DNA of 64,000 nucleotides from Pseudomonas sp. Irchel 3A7 (GCF_900187565.1 NZ_FYED01000019.1:1-64000), one strand, 5' to 3'. Counted from the stretch's first letter, positions 29,079 through 38,497 are shown. The notes: generated by a model from the letters alone, not told the origin. Numbers and translations are program-made.

Positions 29079-29360
29079 ATGAAGCCATTCGACATTCAGT
29101 TCCATAAGGCAAAGAACGCAGCCAACAAACTCAAGCACAAGGGCATCAGCCTCGCCGAGACAGAACCGGTGTTCCATGACGAACGCGCCCTGACGATTCA
29201 GGACGATCACCATGATGAAGCGCGCTGGATCACTATCGGACTTGATGGCAAAGGTCGTTTGCTGGTGGTGGCTTACACCTATCGGGACCCTGATTTTGTT
29301 CGAATCATTTCCGCGCGCCTCGCCAGTAGAAACGAGCGCCGACAGTATCTGGAGGCTTGA
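29079..29360 (+). CDS. brnT: BrnT-family toxin of a type II toxin-antitoxin pair
   Basis: 93 residues, BrnT/DUF497 family, a RelE-like ribosome-dependent RNase. It contains FDIQFHKAKNAANKLKHKGISLAETEPVF and the C-terminal RIISARLASRNERRQYLE, matching the family core RIISAR-A-x-x-ER-x-Y. Toxin before antitoxin, the usual brnTA order. There is no recognisable Shine-Dalgarno before the ATG (AAAGTATGCATAATG), which implies leaderless or very weak translation. The upstream AT-rich palindromic stretch (29057-29078) is a likely promoter-operator bound by BrnA. Confidence 0.88.
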   Translation: MKPFDIQFHKAKNAANKLKHKGISLAETEPVFHDERALTIQDDHHDEARWITIGLDGKGRLLVVAYTYRDPDFVRIISARLASRNERRQYLEA

Positions 29361-29363
29361 CCG

Positions 29364-29690
29364 ATGAAAGACGAGTACGACTTCAGCCATGCCAGGCGTG
29401 GGGCGGTTGCCTCCAGCAAAGGGAAGACCCGAATCACCATCATGCTCGATGATGCCGTCATCGAAGCCGCGCGCGCGCTGGCAGAGCGCGAGGGCTATGG
29501 CTACCAGACCGCAATCAACAACACCCTGCGCCGGGCGCTGTTGACCGACCATGGAAAAGTGGCGGATTCAAGTGCTGCCGGGCGCCTGAAAAAGGGCATC
29601 ACGACTTCCGAGCTGAAAACCCTGGAGAAGAAACTCTCGGAAGCGCTCAGGGAGATTCAGCGCGTGATGGAGCCTGAAGTCAGGCCCTAG
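29364..29690 (+). CDS. brnA: BrnA-family antitoxin
   Basis: 108 residues, BrnA-type antitoxin with a ribbon-helix-helix DNA-binding end: MKDEYDFSHARRGAVASSKGKTRITIMLDDAVIEAARALAEREGYGYQTAINNTLRRALL. The C-terminal helix (about residues 75-105) is charged and could wrap the toxin. It is three bases downstream of brnT, so cotranscribed. BrnA neutralises BrnT and represses the operon in characterised systems. It is longer than the shortest BrnA proteins but within range. Confidence 0.85.
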   Translation: MKDEYDFSHARRGAVASSKGKTRITIMLDDAVIEAARALAEREGYGYQTAINNTLRRALLTDHGKVADSSAAGRLKKGITTSELKTLEKKLSEALREIQRVMEPEVRP

Positions 29691-29699
29691 GCCTGATGC

Positions 29700-29736
29700 A
29701 AAAAGGGGCAGATTGATGCAATCCGCCCCTTTTTTG
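29700..29736. terminator. Terminator after brnTA
   Basis: AAAAAGGGGCAGATT / AATCCGCCCCTTTTTT hairpin (one mismatch), flanked by A- and T-runs, between the convergent brnA and N-acetyltransferase genes. Confidence 0.9.
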
Positions 29737-29753
29737 TGTGCAGGGTAAGCCGC

Positions 29754-30581
29754 TTATTGCACCTCGATCAGGTGTTCAAGTGTGCGGATCAATGTTTGAT
29801 GTTGCGGCACCCGAATGCCGAATTCACTTTCCAGCAAGGCCAACAGTTCCTGCACATCGACCACCTGCCGGCGTTCGCTGTCATGGCCCATACGATGGAT
29901 CGCGAAACTGCCATCGTTCAGCGTACGTCGCCACCCTTCCCCGGTCCGCGCCACCATCAGTTGTCTGGCGAAAGATGATTCCGGATGGGTCGAGACATAC
30001 CAGTTGCCGACGGTGTAATCGATGTCGTCCTGGCGTTGCAGATCGAAGATGTACATCGCTCGCCACTCACCCGCGACCTTGGCGCGCAGCGTGTAGCCGT
30101 CGACGTGTTGTTCGATGCGATAGGGTTCGTGCGGAGTGGCCTGTTCAGCCCGGCTGTCGAGCAACAGCGGTGCGGTGGGCACCATGCCGCCGAAGCCGAC
30201 GTCAGTGATATAGCGCACGCCGTCCAGCGTCACCAGGCTCAAGCGGTGCGTGCGGGCAGTCCATGCGCCTTCGGGCTGACCCATGACTACGCGGCCGCTG
30301 ATGCCTCGCGCCTCGAAACCCAACGCTTGAAGCAAGGCCAGGTACAAATTGTTGAGTTCGTAACAGTAACCCCCGCGCCCGTCGTGCAGGACTTTGCGCT
30401 CTATCGACGGTAAGTCGATCAGCACCGGTTCGCCTGACAGCGTAGTGAGGTTTTCAAACGGAAAAACGCCAGTGTGGCGCAATTGCAACTGACGCAACGT
30501 CTCCAGGGTCGGCGCCGGGGGCGCATCGAAGCCCAGGCGTTGCAGGTACAGCGCAAGGTTCGTCAGGTGTGGCTCGCTCAT
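29754..30581 (-). CDS. Arylamine N-acetyltransferase
   Basis: 275 residues, NAT family, transfers acetyl from acetyl-CoA to aryl amines and hydrazines. The Cys-His-Asp triad is complete: Cys73 (RGGYCYELN), His112 (ARTHRLSL) and Asp127 (ITDVGFGG). The conserved PFENLTTL is at 41-48. The protein is about the standard bacterial NAT length. It is not operonic with its neighbours. Given the aryl-amine catabolic genes 2.5 kb away a functional link is possible, but nothing in the sequence shows it. Confidence 0.95.
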   Translation of the reverse strand: MSEPHLTNLALYLQRLGFDAPPAPTLETLRQLQLRHTGVFPFENLTTLSGEPVLIDLPSIERKVLHDGRGGYCYELNNLYLALLQALGFEARGISGRVVMGQPEGAWTARTHRLSLVTLDGVRYITDVGFGGMVPTAPLLLDSRAEQATPHEPYRIEQHVDGYTLRAKVAGEWRAMYIFDLQRQDDIDYTVGNWYVSTHPESSFARQLMVARTGEGWRRTLNDGSFAIHRMGHDSERRQVVDVQELLALLESEFGIRVPQHQTLIRTLEHLIEVQ

Positions 30582-30693
30582 CGTTCAGTCCTTATGCACG
30601 GGAGGCTGCGGATCGTTCCGCCATTGTCGCTATGTATAAGGGATGGGGCGCTGCCGCCGACAATTGATTTAGCCAATCGCCCTGCAGAACAAA

Positions 30694-31488
30694 TCAGCGG
30701 CGCTTGCGCGAGCCCAGTTGAATCCAGGTCGGCGCATGGTCGCTGGCATGGGGCTCGTTGCGAACCCAGGCATCGACGCCAGCGTCCAGCAAGTAAGGGC
30801 TTAACGCCGGATTGAGCAGCAGGTGGTCAATGCGCAATCCGGAGTTCTTCTGCCAGTGCTGACGGAAATAGTCCCAGAAGGTGTAAAGGCGATCCTGCGG
30901 GTACAGATGTCGCAAGGAATCGGTCCAGCCCTGATCCAGAAGCCGCTGGTAACACGCACGACTTTCCGGTTGCAGCAAGGCGTCCTTGAGCCAGGAGCGC
31001 GGGTTGTAGATGTCCAGATCGGTGGGCACCACGTTGTAGTCACCGCCCAGCACCACGGGATGTTCGCTGCTTTGCAGCGCCTGCGCGTAGCGGATCAGCC
31101 GCTCGAACCACGCCAGCTTGTAATCGAATTTCGGGCCCGGTTGCGGATTGCCATTGGGCAGGTACAGGCAACCTACCAGCACCCCATGAACGGCGGCTTC
31201 CAGATAACGACTGTGAGTGTCGCCCTCATCGCCCGGCAACCCTCGTCGACTTTCCAGCGGCTGGGCATCCCGCGCCAGAATCGCCACCCCGTTCCACGAC
31301 GCCTGGCCCTGCCATATCGCACCGTAGCCGACGGCTTCAAGCTCGGCGGCGGGAAAGGCGCTGTCCACCGACTTGAGCTCCTGCAAACAGGCGATATCCG
31401 GCCGCTCGCGCTCAAGCCAGGCCAGCAGGTTCGGTAATCGGGCACGCATGCCGTTGACATTGAAGGTCGCGATCCGCAATTTTTTCAT
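30694..31488 (-). CDS. xthA: Exodeoxyribonuclease III / AP endonuclease
   Basis: 264 residues from MKKLRIATFNVNGMRARLPN, exonuclease-endonuclease-phosphatase fold. Active-site motifs are FNVNGMR, LQELKSVD (metal-binding Glu), GGDYNVVPTDLDIYNP and the terminal SDHAPTW (catalytic Asp-His). It acts in base-excision repair and on 3' ends. A long in-frame extension up to 31812 has random composition and overlaps a REP sequence. The start is set by the canonical N-terminus. Confidence 0.95.
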   Translation of the reverse strand: MKKLRIATFNVNGMRARLPNLLAWLERERPDIACLQELKSVDSAFPAAELEAVGYGAIWQGQASWNGVAILARDAQPLESRRGLPGDEGDTHSRYLEAAVHGVLVGCLYLPNGNPQPGPKFDYKLAWFERLIRYAQALQSSEHPVVLGGDYNVVPTDLDIYNPRSWLKDALLQPESRACYQRLLDQGWTDSLRHLYPQDRLYTFWDYFRQHWQKNSGLRIDHLLLNPALSPYLLDAGVDAWVRNEPHASDHAPTWIQLGSRKRR

Positions 31489-31834
31489 GGCCGCCGTTCC
31501 AGTTGGCTGGGTCTGCAGATTGTGACCTCGATGCCTGTCGGTGGTTGCGTCAGCCGTCGCCTGTACGGCGTAATAGATGTCCAATGTCTGCCGAGAAAAG
31601 CCTGGATGCCGACTGACACTCCCCCTTCGCGAGCAGGCTCGCTCCCACAGGGTGATCGGCACACCAGGATTTTTTTCCACCCACACCCTTCCAACCAGCG
31701 CCCCGGTCATGCCCCCTGACAACACGCCCTCCGCCCCCTCCGGCGGTAATGCCGGTGCCGGCGGCGGGACGGGCAGCTGAACGCGTAAAGGCAGCCGATG
31801 GTGGTAACTCATCGGCTGCTTCTATAGCCCATAC
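31489..31834. other. Intergenic region with one REP copy
   Basis: 346 bases between xthA and the DUF1254 gene. It contains a single REP element (31625-31650, TTCGCGAGCAGGCTCGCTCC). A GC-rich Gly/Ala/Pro-coding look at 31700-31790 comes from shadow frames; no gene is supported. Confidence 0.6.
31625..31650. repeat. Single REP element
   Basis: One REP arm without an inverted partner nearby, same family as the REP pairs at 4498, 8261 and 21568. Confidence 0.85.
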
Positions 31835-33241
31835 CTACAACTGCTTGACCGGCGGCGGGTTCCACTTGCCGTTCAACGCCTCGGCCTTCGGCCCGTACAG
31901 GCGCATGGTCAGGTTGAACGGTCCTTTGGGGGCCGGCAGCCAGTTGGCTTCATGCTCCTTGCCGGGACTTTCATTCTGGAAATAGAGGTCCAGCGACCCA
32001 TCGGCGTTGCTCTTGAACGGCATCCAGCTGCTGACCGCAAATCGGTTTAGTTCGTTGCCGACCTGGAAGCCTTCGGGGTCGTACAGCGTGATCGACCAGA
32101 ACGCGTTCACCGGTGGTGCCTCCCCCTTGGGGAAATGCAGCACATACTTGTTCGCACCATTGAGGGGCTTGCCGTTTTCATCGCCCATGTTCAACGGATA
32201 AATCGCATCCTCGGGCAGGTTGGCGCCAAGCCCTACCTGGGCAACGATTGCGCGCTTGAGATAGTAGTTGCCATACACGCCCATGGTATCGGTGTTCATC
32301 GACCAACCGTTGACCACCCGCGCCAGGGTTTCCACTTTCCATTTCATCAGTGCCTGTGCTTCTTGCGGCACGGTTTGCAGCGCGGCCTTGATGTCAGGGT
32401 CCAGGGCGTCCAGGTCGAACGACTTGCCGGGCTCGATGCCGATCCGCTTGATCTGCGCCAGCATCGGTTGGTCGGTGCTGTGGGCCGGATGCACTTTGAG
32501 CAATTCGGCGGCATACGCGAAGTACCCGGCTGCTGACAACGTATCGACCTGGATTTTCGGCGGGGTCTTCATGTCCACCGCCGGGTCTATCTTGACACTG
32601 ACCGGTTCCTCGCTTTTGCCCAGTCGCGACAGCGGTGTCACGGTGTAGCCGGCCTGGATCTTGTGCACCGCCGCGTAGTCCGCCGCGCCGTCGGTCTTGG
32701 TGCGACCGATGACCCAGACAAAAGGTGTCGGTGCAGGCAGATGATTCAACCCGGCAGGCACCGTACCGGTCCAACCCGGCGGTGTGACCAGAAACTGCGC
32801 GGCATCTGTACCGGTGGTGCGCCAGCCGGGCGAGGCGAAGACGTCGCTCCACATGTCGAGCATGGGCAGCAGATAGAAACGTCCGGCGGTGTCCGGTGCC
32901 GCGATCACCAGCGGCTCCTTGGTCAAATCGAGCCAGGCAATGGAATACAAAGTATCGAAATTCGCACGCACCACGCCTTTGAAATCTGCCGGCGGATACT
33001 GCGGCACGCTGACAAACATGTTCATCGGACCTTTACCGAACTCCTTGCCCGGTTCGATGTTGGTGAACTGTTTACGGGTGATGTCCATGGTCAGCAGCGG
33101 ATAGAAATAAACGTAGGCTTCCACGCCAATGGCGTGAGCTTCCTCGGGTGTGACTTTCGATTGCGCGTGACTGACCAGTGGAAAGATAGCGCAGGCTGCA
33201 AGGGTGAGAGCAACGGCTGTCAATGCTTGGGTTATCAACAT
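31835..33241 (-). CDS. DUF1254/DUF1214 domain exported protein
   Basis: 468 residues with a signal peptide (LITQALTAVALTLAACAIFPLVSHAQ, cleavage near residue 27), so exported or periplasmic. The first half is DUF1254 (HAIGVEAYVYFYPLLTMDITRKQ, NFDTLYSIAWLDLTKEPLVI, YLLPMLDMWSDVFASPG). The second half is DUF1214 (APPVNAFWSITLYDPEGF, WLPAPKGPFNLTMRLYGPKAEALNG). These two domains usually occur together; their biochemical function is not established. Monocistronic by position. Confidence 0.88.
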   Translation of the reverse strand: MLITQALTAVALTLAACAIFPLVSHAQSKVTPEEAHAIGVEAYVYFYPLLTMDITRKQFTNIEPGKEFGKGPMNMFVSVPQYPPADFKGVVRANFDTLYSIAWLDLTKEPLVIAAPDTAGRFYLLPMLDMWSDVFASPGWRTTGTDAAQFLVTPPGWTGTVPAGLNHLPAPTPFVWVIGRTKTDGAADYAAVHKIQAGYTVTPLSRLGKSEEPVSVKIDPAVDMKTPPKIQVDTLSAAGYFAYAAELLKVHPAHSTDQPMLAQIKRIGIEPGKSFDLDALDPDIKAALQTVPQEAQALMKWKVETLARVVNGWSMNTDTMGVYGNYYLKRAIVAQVGLGANLPEDAIYPLNMGDENGKPLNGANKYVLHFPKGEAPPVNAFWSITLYDPEGFQVGNELNRFAVSSWMPFKSNADGSLDLYFQNESPGKEHEANWLPAPKGPFNLTMRLYGPKAEALNGKWNPPPVKQL

Positions 33242-33381
33242 GTTGGCGATCGTCCATGCGTTAGGGAGACCTGCAGGATTTGGCAGGACTAACGGAACTC
33301 TAGACGATCAAATGAACGGGAACTGACAGGCGGACAATTGGTTCGCCGGGTGTTGCGCGGGTGAAACAACAGGGCAGCGCT

Positions 33382-34953
33382 TCAACGATCCGAACGCATC
33401 AGCGCCTCGACACCGCCCTCCATCGACAGCACGGCCGAGCGATTGCGCCCCGAATGCTTGGCCTGATACAACGCCGCATCCGCCCGCTGGACGAACACAT
33501 CCATGTTGTCTTGTCCGGTTGGGACAAACGAATAGCAACCGAGGCTGACCGTCACATAACCCATGGGCGAACCGGTGTGGCTGATGTTCTTGTCCATGAC
33601 ACTGCGGCGGATTTGTTCGGCTATGGTCATGGCGCCGTGGATGTCAGTGTCGGGCAGCAACACCGCAAACTCTTCGCCGCCGTAGCGCACCGCCAGATCG
33701 GCCTTGCGATGGCAGCACCTTTTCACCGCTCGCGCCACTTCGGCCAGGCAATGGTCGCCCACCACATGGCCGTACGTATCGTTGTAGCACTTGAAGTAAT
33801 CGATATCGAGCATGATCAGGCTCAGCGAAGTGTGCTGGCGCGCGCCGCGCCCGAACTCGATGTCCAGCGCCCGCTCGAACAACCGGCGATTGCCCAGACC
33901 GGTCAGGCTGTCATGGGTGGCGATCAGTTCAAGTGCTTGCTGGGCCTTGCGCAAATCCGCCTCGACCCGCTCACCGACACGCACCTGACGGATGAACACC
34001 CAACCGAACAGACCTACGCCGAGCATGACCAGCGCGACAATGACGCTGGAGCGAAACGCCGTGTCGTACCAACCCGCCAGAATCGAATCCCTGGAAGAAG
34101 CCGCCGAAACCACCAGCGGGTAAGCCTCCAGCTGACGGTAGCCAAACAGGCGAACGACGCCATCCACCAACGAAGTGAACATCGCGTTGCCGGAGGGTGC
34201 CTGGGGCAGGAGTTTCTGAAAGATTTCACTTCGCGCCAAGGACGTGCCGATCTGCGACTCCACGAACGGCCGGCGCGCCAGCAGCGTTCCATCGGTCAAC
34301 GCCACAAACATCGAACCGTTGTCGTCGATGTTGAAGCTTTTGAAGAACTGGTCGAAGTACGACATCTTGATTCCGGCCAGCAAAACGCCCTGGAACTGGC
34401 CGTTCCTGTCGTTCACCCGCTTGGAGACCGGAATGATCCACTCGCCGTTTTCCCGGCTGCGAATGGCCGGGCCGATGTGCGCCATGGACGACACGTTCTG
34501 CTGGTGAAACTTGAAGTATTCGCGATCCGCCACGCCGGGGCCGCGGGGCAGACTCTCAAATGAATTCACGACCCACTGGCCCTTCTGGTCGAACAGCAGG
34601 ATGCCGTGCAACTGGTCCAACGCCTGCACGCGCCGGGCGAAGGTTTTCTGCAAGCGGGGTCGCAAGGACGGGCCGAAGCCGTCGACCTGAATCCAGTCCA
34701 CCAGACTGGTCAGCACCAGATCGGCCTTCATGAACGTGTCTTCGGCCTGCTGCGCCATCGCCCGCGTCAGGTTCGAGGAGGCGACCTGGGCCTGACTCAG
34801 ATCATGACGGCGGGATTGCTCCAGTTGCAGGTACAGCAAAGCACACAGGCACAGACACACCGTGGCAATAAACAATACCGCTGCCTTGCGCAGCGGTACG
34901 CGTTTTGATGCGACGTTGGGGGTGTGTTGCTGGTCGTGAAAGCGCGTGGGCAA
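33382..34953 (-). CDS. Membrane diguanylate cyclase (dCache sensor + GGDEF)
   Basis: 523 residues. The N-terminal membrane helix (VLFIATVCLCLCALLYLQLEQ) precedes a periplasmic Cache-type sensor (about residues 45-290: QHVSSMAHIGPAIRS, IPVSKRVNDRNGQFQGVLLAGI). A second membrane helix (SVIVALVMLGVGLFGWVFI) and a GGDEF domain follow (DSLTGLGNRRLFERALDIEF, LDIDYFKCYNDTYGHVVGDHCL, YGGEEFAVLLPDTD). The GGEEF active-site variant is catalytically competent, so c-di-GMP synthesis is expected. No EAL domain and no obvious RxxD inhibition site (VRYG precedes). Start at 34953. Confidence 0.93.
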   Translation of the reverse strand: MPTRFHDQQHTPNVASKRVPLRKAAVLFIATVCLCLCALLYLQLEQSRRHDLSQAQVASSNLTRAMAQQAEDTFMKADLVLTSLVDWIQVDGFGPSLRPRLQKTFARRVQALDQLHGILLFDQKGQWVVNSFESLPRGPGVADREYFKFHQQNVSSMAHIGPAIRSRENGEWIIPVSKRVNDRNGQFQGVLLAGIKMSYFDQFFKSFNIDDNGSMFVALTDGTLLARRPFVESQIGTSLARSEIFQKLLPQAPSGNAMFTSLVDGVVRLFGYRQLEAYPLVVSAASSRDSILAGWYDTAFRSSVIVALVMLGVGLFGWVFIRQVRVGERVEADLRKAQQALELIATHDSLTGLGNRRLFERALDIEFGRGARQHTSLSLIMLDIDYFKCYNDTYGHVVGDHCLAEVARAVKRCCHRKADLAVRYGGEEFAVLLPDTDIHGAMTIAEQIRRSVMDKNISHTGSPMGYVTVSLGCYSFVPTGQDNMDVFVQRADAALYQAKHSGRNRSAVLSMEGGVEALMRSDR

Positions 34954-35098
34954 AGAAGCTCATCCTTCAAGGGCAACGCATGGGCACCGGCCCAAAAGCC
35001 CTCATTTTTTGTGCGCGTAGTCTACGGGGTTATCGGGGATAAATGGGAACCGCATATCAAGTGCTTCCGCCCCCAGAGCCCCCTCAGCCCGTCGCGCA

Positions 35099-35872
35099 TC
35101 AAGCAGAGCGCTGCAACCGCCGCATCGCACTGTGCAAATGCGCCCGCGCACTTTCAGCGTCGCCCACGCGCATCTGCTCATAGGCGCGTTGGGCGATTTC
35201 GTGAGGCACCGGCAGGAGTTCCCGTTGGGTTGCCATGGCCATCAATTGCACCTGGGCGGCGCGCTCCAGGTAATACAGATCATCCCAGGCTTCGGCGATG
35301 GTGGACCCGGCGACGATCACCCCGTGATTCTTCAAAAACAGAATGTCGGCATTACCCATGACACTGGCAATGCGGTCACCTTCGGATTCATCCAGGGCCA
35401 GGCCGTTGTAGTGTTCATCCACCGCCGTGCGGCCGTAAAACTTCAGTGCCGTCTGGCCCAGCCACAACAGGGGTGGACCTTGCAGCAGGCACAACGCAGT
35501 GGCGTGCGGCATGTGTGTGTGGAACGCCACCCTCACCCGTGGCAACCGTTGGTGCAGCCGCGCATGGATGTAAAACGCCGTCGCTTCCGGCTGACCCTCG
35601 CCGTCCACCACATGACCGTGGAAATCACAGACCAGCAGCTTGTCAGCCGTGACTTCTTCGAAGGCATAACCGTAGGGGTTGACGAAAAACAGATCATCGC
35701 GCCCCGGCACCATGGCCGAGAAATGATTGCAGATGCCCTCCTCCAGGCCATGACGCGCCGCCAGTTGAAAGCACGCGGCCAACTCCGTGCGCGCGGTGAT
35801 GACGGCCGGTGTGTCCAGATCGAGGCCGGTGTAATTCGAGGGACGGGAACTGCCTGCAAGCGTATGGGCCAT
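35099..35872 (-). CDS. Class II aldolase/adducin-family protein
   Basis: 257 residues from MAHTLAGSSRPSNYTGLDLD. Class II aldolase fold with the zinc ligands in VAFHTHMPHATALC and the downstream FLKNHGVIVAG His, and the glycine-rich CNHFSAMVPGRDDLFFVNPYG phosphate-site region. Members include fuculose-phosphate aldolase and several decarboxylases or hydroxyacid aldolases; the exact substrate is unclear. The frame is open to 36229, but the extension overlaps the HAD gene. It is 17 bases downstream of the HAD-type gene and probably cotranscribed. Confidence 0.85.
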   Translation of the reverse strand: MAHTLAGSSRPSNYTGLDLDTPAVITARTELAACFQLAARHGLEEGICNHFSAMVPGRDDLFFVNPYGYAFEEVTADKLLVCDFHGHVVDGEGQPEATAFYIHARLHQRLPRVRVAFHTHMPHATALCLLQGPPLLWLGQTALKFYGRTAVDEHYNGLALDESEGDRIASVMGNADILFLKNHGVIVAGSTIAEAWDDLYYLERAAQVQLMAMATQRELLPVPHEIAQRAYEQMRVGDAESARAHLHSAMRRLQRSA

Positions 35873-35889
35873 GGCGCTGACTCCGTGGG

Positions 35890-36594
35890 TTACCAGCCAA
35901 GGGATGTGAACAAGGGCACGACCTGGTCCAGCGTGTTCAATATCGCATCGGGTCGATAGTCCGGCAGCAACTGTCGACCGGTGCCACGGTCGATCCATAC
36001 GCAACGAAAGTGCATGTCCCGGGCGGCGGTGTGATCCAGTGTAGGGCTGGCGCAGATATGCACCACTTGCTCGCGGGTGACACCCAGTTGTTCGTGCGCG
36101 TAGTCGAACAGCCTGGGATTGGGCTTGTAGGCGCCGGCCTGCTGGGCGGTGATGACCCGGTCGATGTGCCCGCCGAGTTGCGCGACGTTGCCGGCAATGA
36201 TGTCGTCGTCGGTATTGGACACGATGCACAACTTGAACCCCATCGCCTTGAGTTGCGCCAGGCTCGCGACCACCTCGGGAAACGGCGGCATCCGCGGAAT
36301 CGCCCCGGCCAGGCGTTGACTGTCCTCGGGCGCAATCGCCAGGTTCAGTTCCTCCAGCGCCAACTGCAACCCGAGCGTACTCAATTGGCGGAACGAGCGA
36401 TGCGGCGGAATCTGCTCCAGTCGATGTTCGTGCCGGTCATAGACCTCGATCAGGCGATCGACATCGACAGCGTGGTCGCCTTTGTCGCGCAAAATCTCGG
36501 CCACCACGGCTTGCAAGCCTTCATCCCATTGAATCAGCGTGCCGTAGCAATCGAAGGTCAGCCATTGGGGGCGCGGGGTGTTTTGGAGTGTCAT
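35890..36594 (-). CDS. HAD-superfamily hydrolase, haloacid dehalogenase type II-like
   Basis: 234 residues. Motif I FDCYGTLIQWDEG has the nucleophile Asp at about residue 15 and the Tyr typical of 2-haloacid dehalogenases. Motif II is CIVSNTDDDIIAG and motif III has the Lys in QAGAYKPNPRLF. The motif-IV acidic pair is less clear (ICASPTLDHTAARD). Could be a phosphatase rather than a dehalogenase. It is divergent from the LysR gene at 36704, which probably controls it together with the aldolase gene. Confidence 0.85.
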   Translation of the reverse strand: MTLQNTPRPQWLTFDCYGTLIQWDEGLQAVVAEILRDKGDHAVDVDRLIEVYDRHEHRLEQIPPHRSFRQLSTLGLQLALEELNLAIAPEDSQRLAGAIPRMPPFPEVVASLAQLKAMGFKLCIVSNTDDDIIAGNVAQLGGHIDRVITAQQAGAYKPNPRLFDYAHEQLGVTREQVVHICASPTLDHTAARDMHFRCVWIDRGTGRQLLPDYRPDAILNTLDQVVPLFTSLGW

Positions 36595-36703
36595 GGCAGC
36601 ATCCTCTGAAGTGTGGGGTTCAGATTAAGTGCGAGTGGTGATAGTGTGAAATTAAATAAATACTTAATCGTCAGTTACAAAACAAATATCAACGGAGGCC
36701 GCC

Positions 36704-37552
36704 ATGCTCGATCTTGAACAGCTCAAGACCTTCGTCTGTGTAGTGGACGAAGGTAGTTTCACCCGTGCGGCCGAGCGGGTGCATCGGACACAATCCACCG
36801 TGAGCCAACAGGTGCGCAAACTCGAAGAGCTGGTCGGGCATTCATTGCTGCTGCGCGATCGCACCGGGCAAAACATCAGTGTCACCGAGCATGGCGAAAT
36901 GTTGATTCACTATGCGCGGCGCTTGCTGGCATTGTCTTCACAGGCCGTGGAAGCGCTGGCCAGCGACGTGGATCTGGAGATCCTGCGCATCGGCGTGCCG
37001 GAAGATTTCGACGCCCGGCGCATGGCGACGATCCTCGCCGGATTCAACCGCGAAAAACCCCAGGCACGCCTGGAGACCCTCAGCGGCATGAGTACCGATC
37101 TCAAAAACAAGCTTGCCAGCGGTGACATCGACATTGCCTTGGTCAAGCGTGAGCCGGACAGCGGCCCGTGCTGGGCCGCCTGGCCGGAAACGCTGGTGTG
37201 TGTCAAAGGTGCGCAGGCAGACCCGGCCAACGGCGTGTTGCCACTGGCGCTGTTTCCCCAGGGGTGCATCTATCGCCAACGGGCCATCCGCCTGCTGGAC
37301 GTGGCGCAACGGCCCTGGCGTATCGCGTTCGGCAGCCACAGCCTGACCGGGATTCAAGCCGCCGTGGCCTGTGGGCTGGGCATTTCGGTGTTGCCTGCTT
37401 CGGCGGTGCTGCCCGAGCACAGCGTATGCACCGACTTGCCGCCGCTGCCGCCGACAGAGTTGGCGCTGATCAGTCGCGATGGCGCACTGAGCGGATTGCA
37501 GCGGGCGCTGGTGGAGTTTCTGCGGGTGGAGCTGCAAAGCCCTGCTTTATAA
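36704..37552 (+). CDS. LysR-family transcriptional regulator
   Basis: 282 residues. N-terminal winged HTH (MLDLEQLKTFVCVVDEGSFTRAAERVHRTQSTVSQQVRKLEELVG) and a C-terminal periplasmic-binding-like effector domain (about residues 90-280, LRIGVPEDFDARRMATILAG). Divergent from the HAD/aldolase pair with about 110 bases between, an arrangement typical of LysR autoregulation and target control. Its end overlaps by 6 bases the stop of the convergent GlxA-type gene. Confidence 0.9.
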   Translation: MLDLEQLKTFVCVVDEGSFTRAAERVHRTQSTVSQQVRKLEELVGHSLLLRDRTGQNISVTEHGEMLIHYARRLLALSSQAVEALASDVDLEILRIGVPEDFDARRMATILAGFNREKPQARLETLSGMSTDLKNKLASGDIDIALVKREPDSGPCWAAWPETLVCVKGAQADPANGVLPLALFPQGCIYRQRAIRLLDVAQRPWRIAFGSHSLTGIQAAVACGLGISVLPASAVLPEHSVCTDLPPLPPTELALISRDGALSGLQRALVEFLRVELQSPAL

Positions 37553-38497
37553 AAAACGCTTCCGATAATCGCTGGGACTGATCCCCAGGCGCCGAACGAA
37601 TGCGCGCCTGAACCCATCGATATTGGCATACCCCACCTGGTCGGCCAGGCGCTTGAGGGATACATCTGCACCTTCGATCAAGCGCCGGGCCTCGTCGATG
37701 CGGGCCAATTCGACGAACTCCGCGGGCGTGAATCCGCCTTCGGCCTTGAACACCCGGGCAAAGTTGCGCTCACTCATGCCCGACCGCTCGGCCAGGGTCG
37801 GCACGCTCAAATCGGCCTTCAGATTGTCGACGATGTAACCCTGGATTTGGCGAATGACCGTGCGCTCTGCCGTTTGCGCCGCCAACTGCGCACTGAACTG
37901 CGACTGCCCGCCCGGGCGCTTGAAGTACATGACCATTTCCCGGGCGATGCTCAGCGCCAATTCACGGCCGTGATCCTCTTCGACCATGGCCAGCGCCAGG
38001 TCCATGCCCGCCGTGACACCGGCCGAGGTGTAGACATTGCCGTCGCGGATGAAAATGCTGTCCGGTTCGACGATGGTCTCGGGAAATTCCTTGGCCAGCA
38101 GCGCGCTGGAATTCCAATGAGTGGTCACGTGCCGCCCTTCCAGCAGACCGGCTGCCGCCAGTACAAAGGCACCGCTGCACACCGAGCCGATGCGCCGCAC
38201 CTTGGTCGCCTGAAGCCGTATCCAGGCTTGCAACTGCAGGTTTTGCGCGACCTCGCTGACCGCAGGGCTGCCGGCAATCAGCAGCGTATCGATCGAGCCT
38301 TTGAACGTATCGATGGTGCCGTCCAGCGCCAGGCGTAAACCGCTGGTGCCCTTGATCGGCCCGGTCTCGGTGCCGATCACCGAGACTTGATAGGCACGTG
38401 GCTTGCCCAGTTGCCGGGCGGCTTCGGCAAATACATCCGCCGGCCCGACGATGTCCAGCATTTGTACCCGAGGGAATGCCAGCAAGGCGATGCGCAT
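37547..38497 (-). CDS. GlxA-type regulator (DJ-1/PfpI domain + AraC HTH)
   Basis: 316 residues from MRIALLAFPRVQMLDIVGPADVFAEA. The DJ-1/PfpI amidotransferase-like domain (1-175) has CSGAFVLAAAGLLEGRHVTTHW, with the nucleophile-elbow Cys present (SVCSGAF). The AraC domain (215-316) has TLAERSGMSERNFARVFKAE and RLADQVGYANIDGFRRAFVRRLG. It is divergent from the TDT and SMR transporter genes, which are likely targets; the effector is unknown. The upstream 34-codon extension is rejected because the family begins MRIALL. Confidence 0.88.
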   Translation of the reverse strand: MRIALLAFPRVQMLDIVGPADVFAEAARQLGKPRAYQVSVIGTETGPIKGTSGLRLALDGTIDTFKGSIDTLLIAGSPAVSEVAQNLQLQAWIRLQATKVRRIGSVCSGAFVLAAAGLLEGRHVTTHWNSSALLAKEFPETIVEPDSIFIRDGNVYTSAGVTAGMDLALAMVEEDHGRELALSIAREMVMYFKRPGGQSQFSAQLAAQTAERTVIRQIQGYIVDNLKADLSVPTLAERSGMSERNFARVFKAEGGFTPAEFVELARIDEARRLIEGADVSLKRLADQVGYANIDGFRRAFVRRLGISPSDYRKRFL

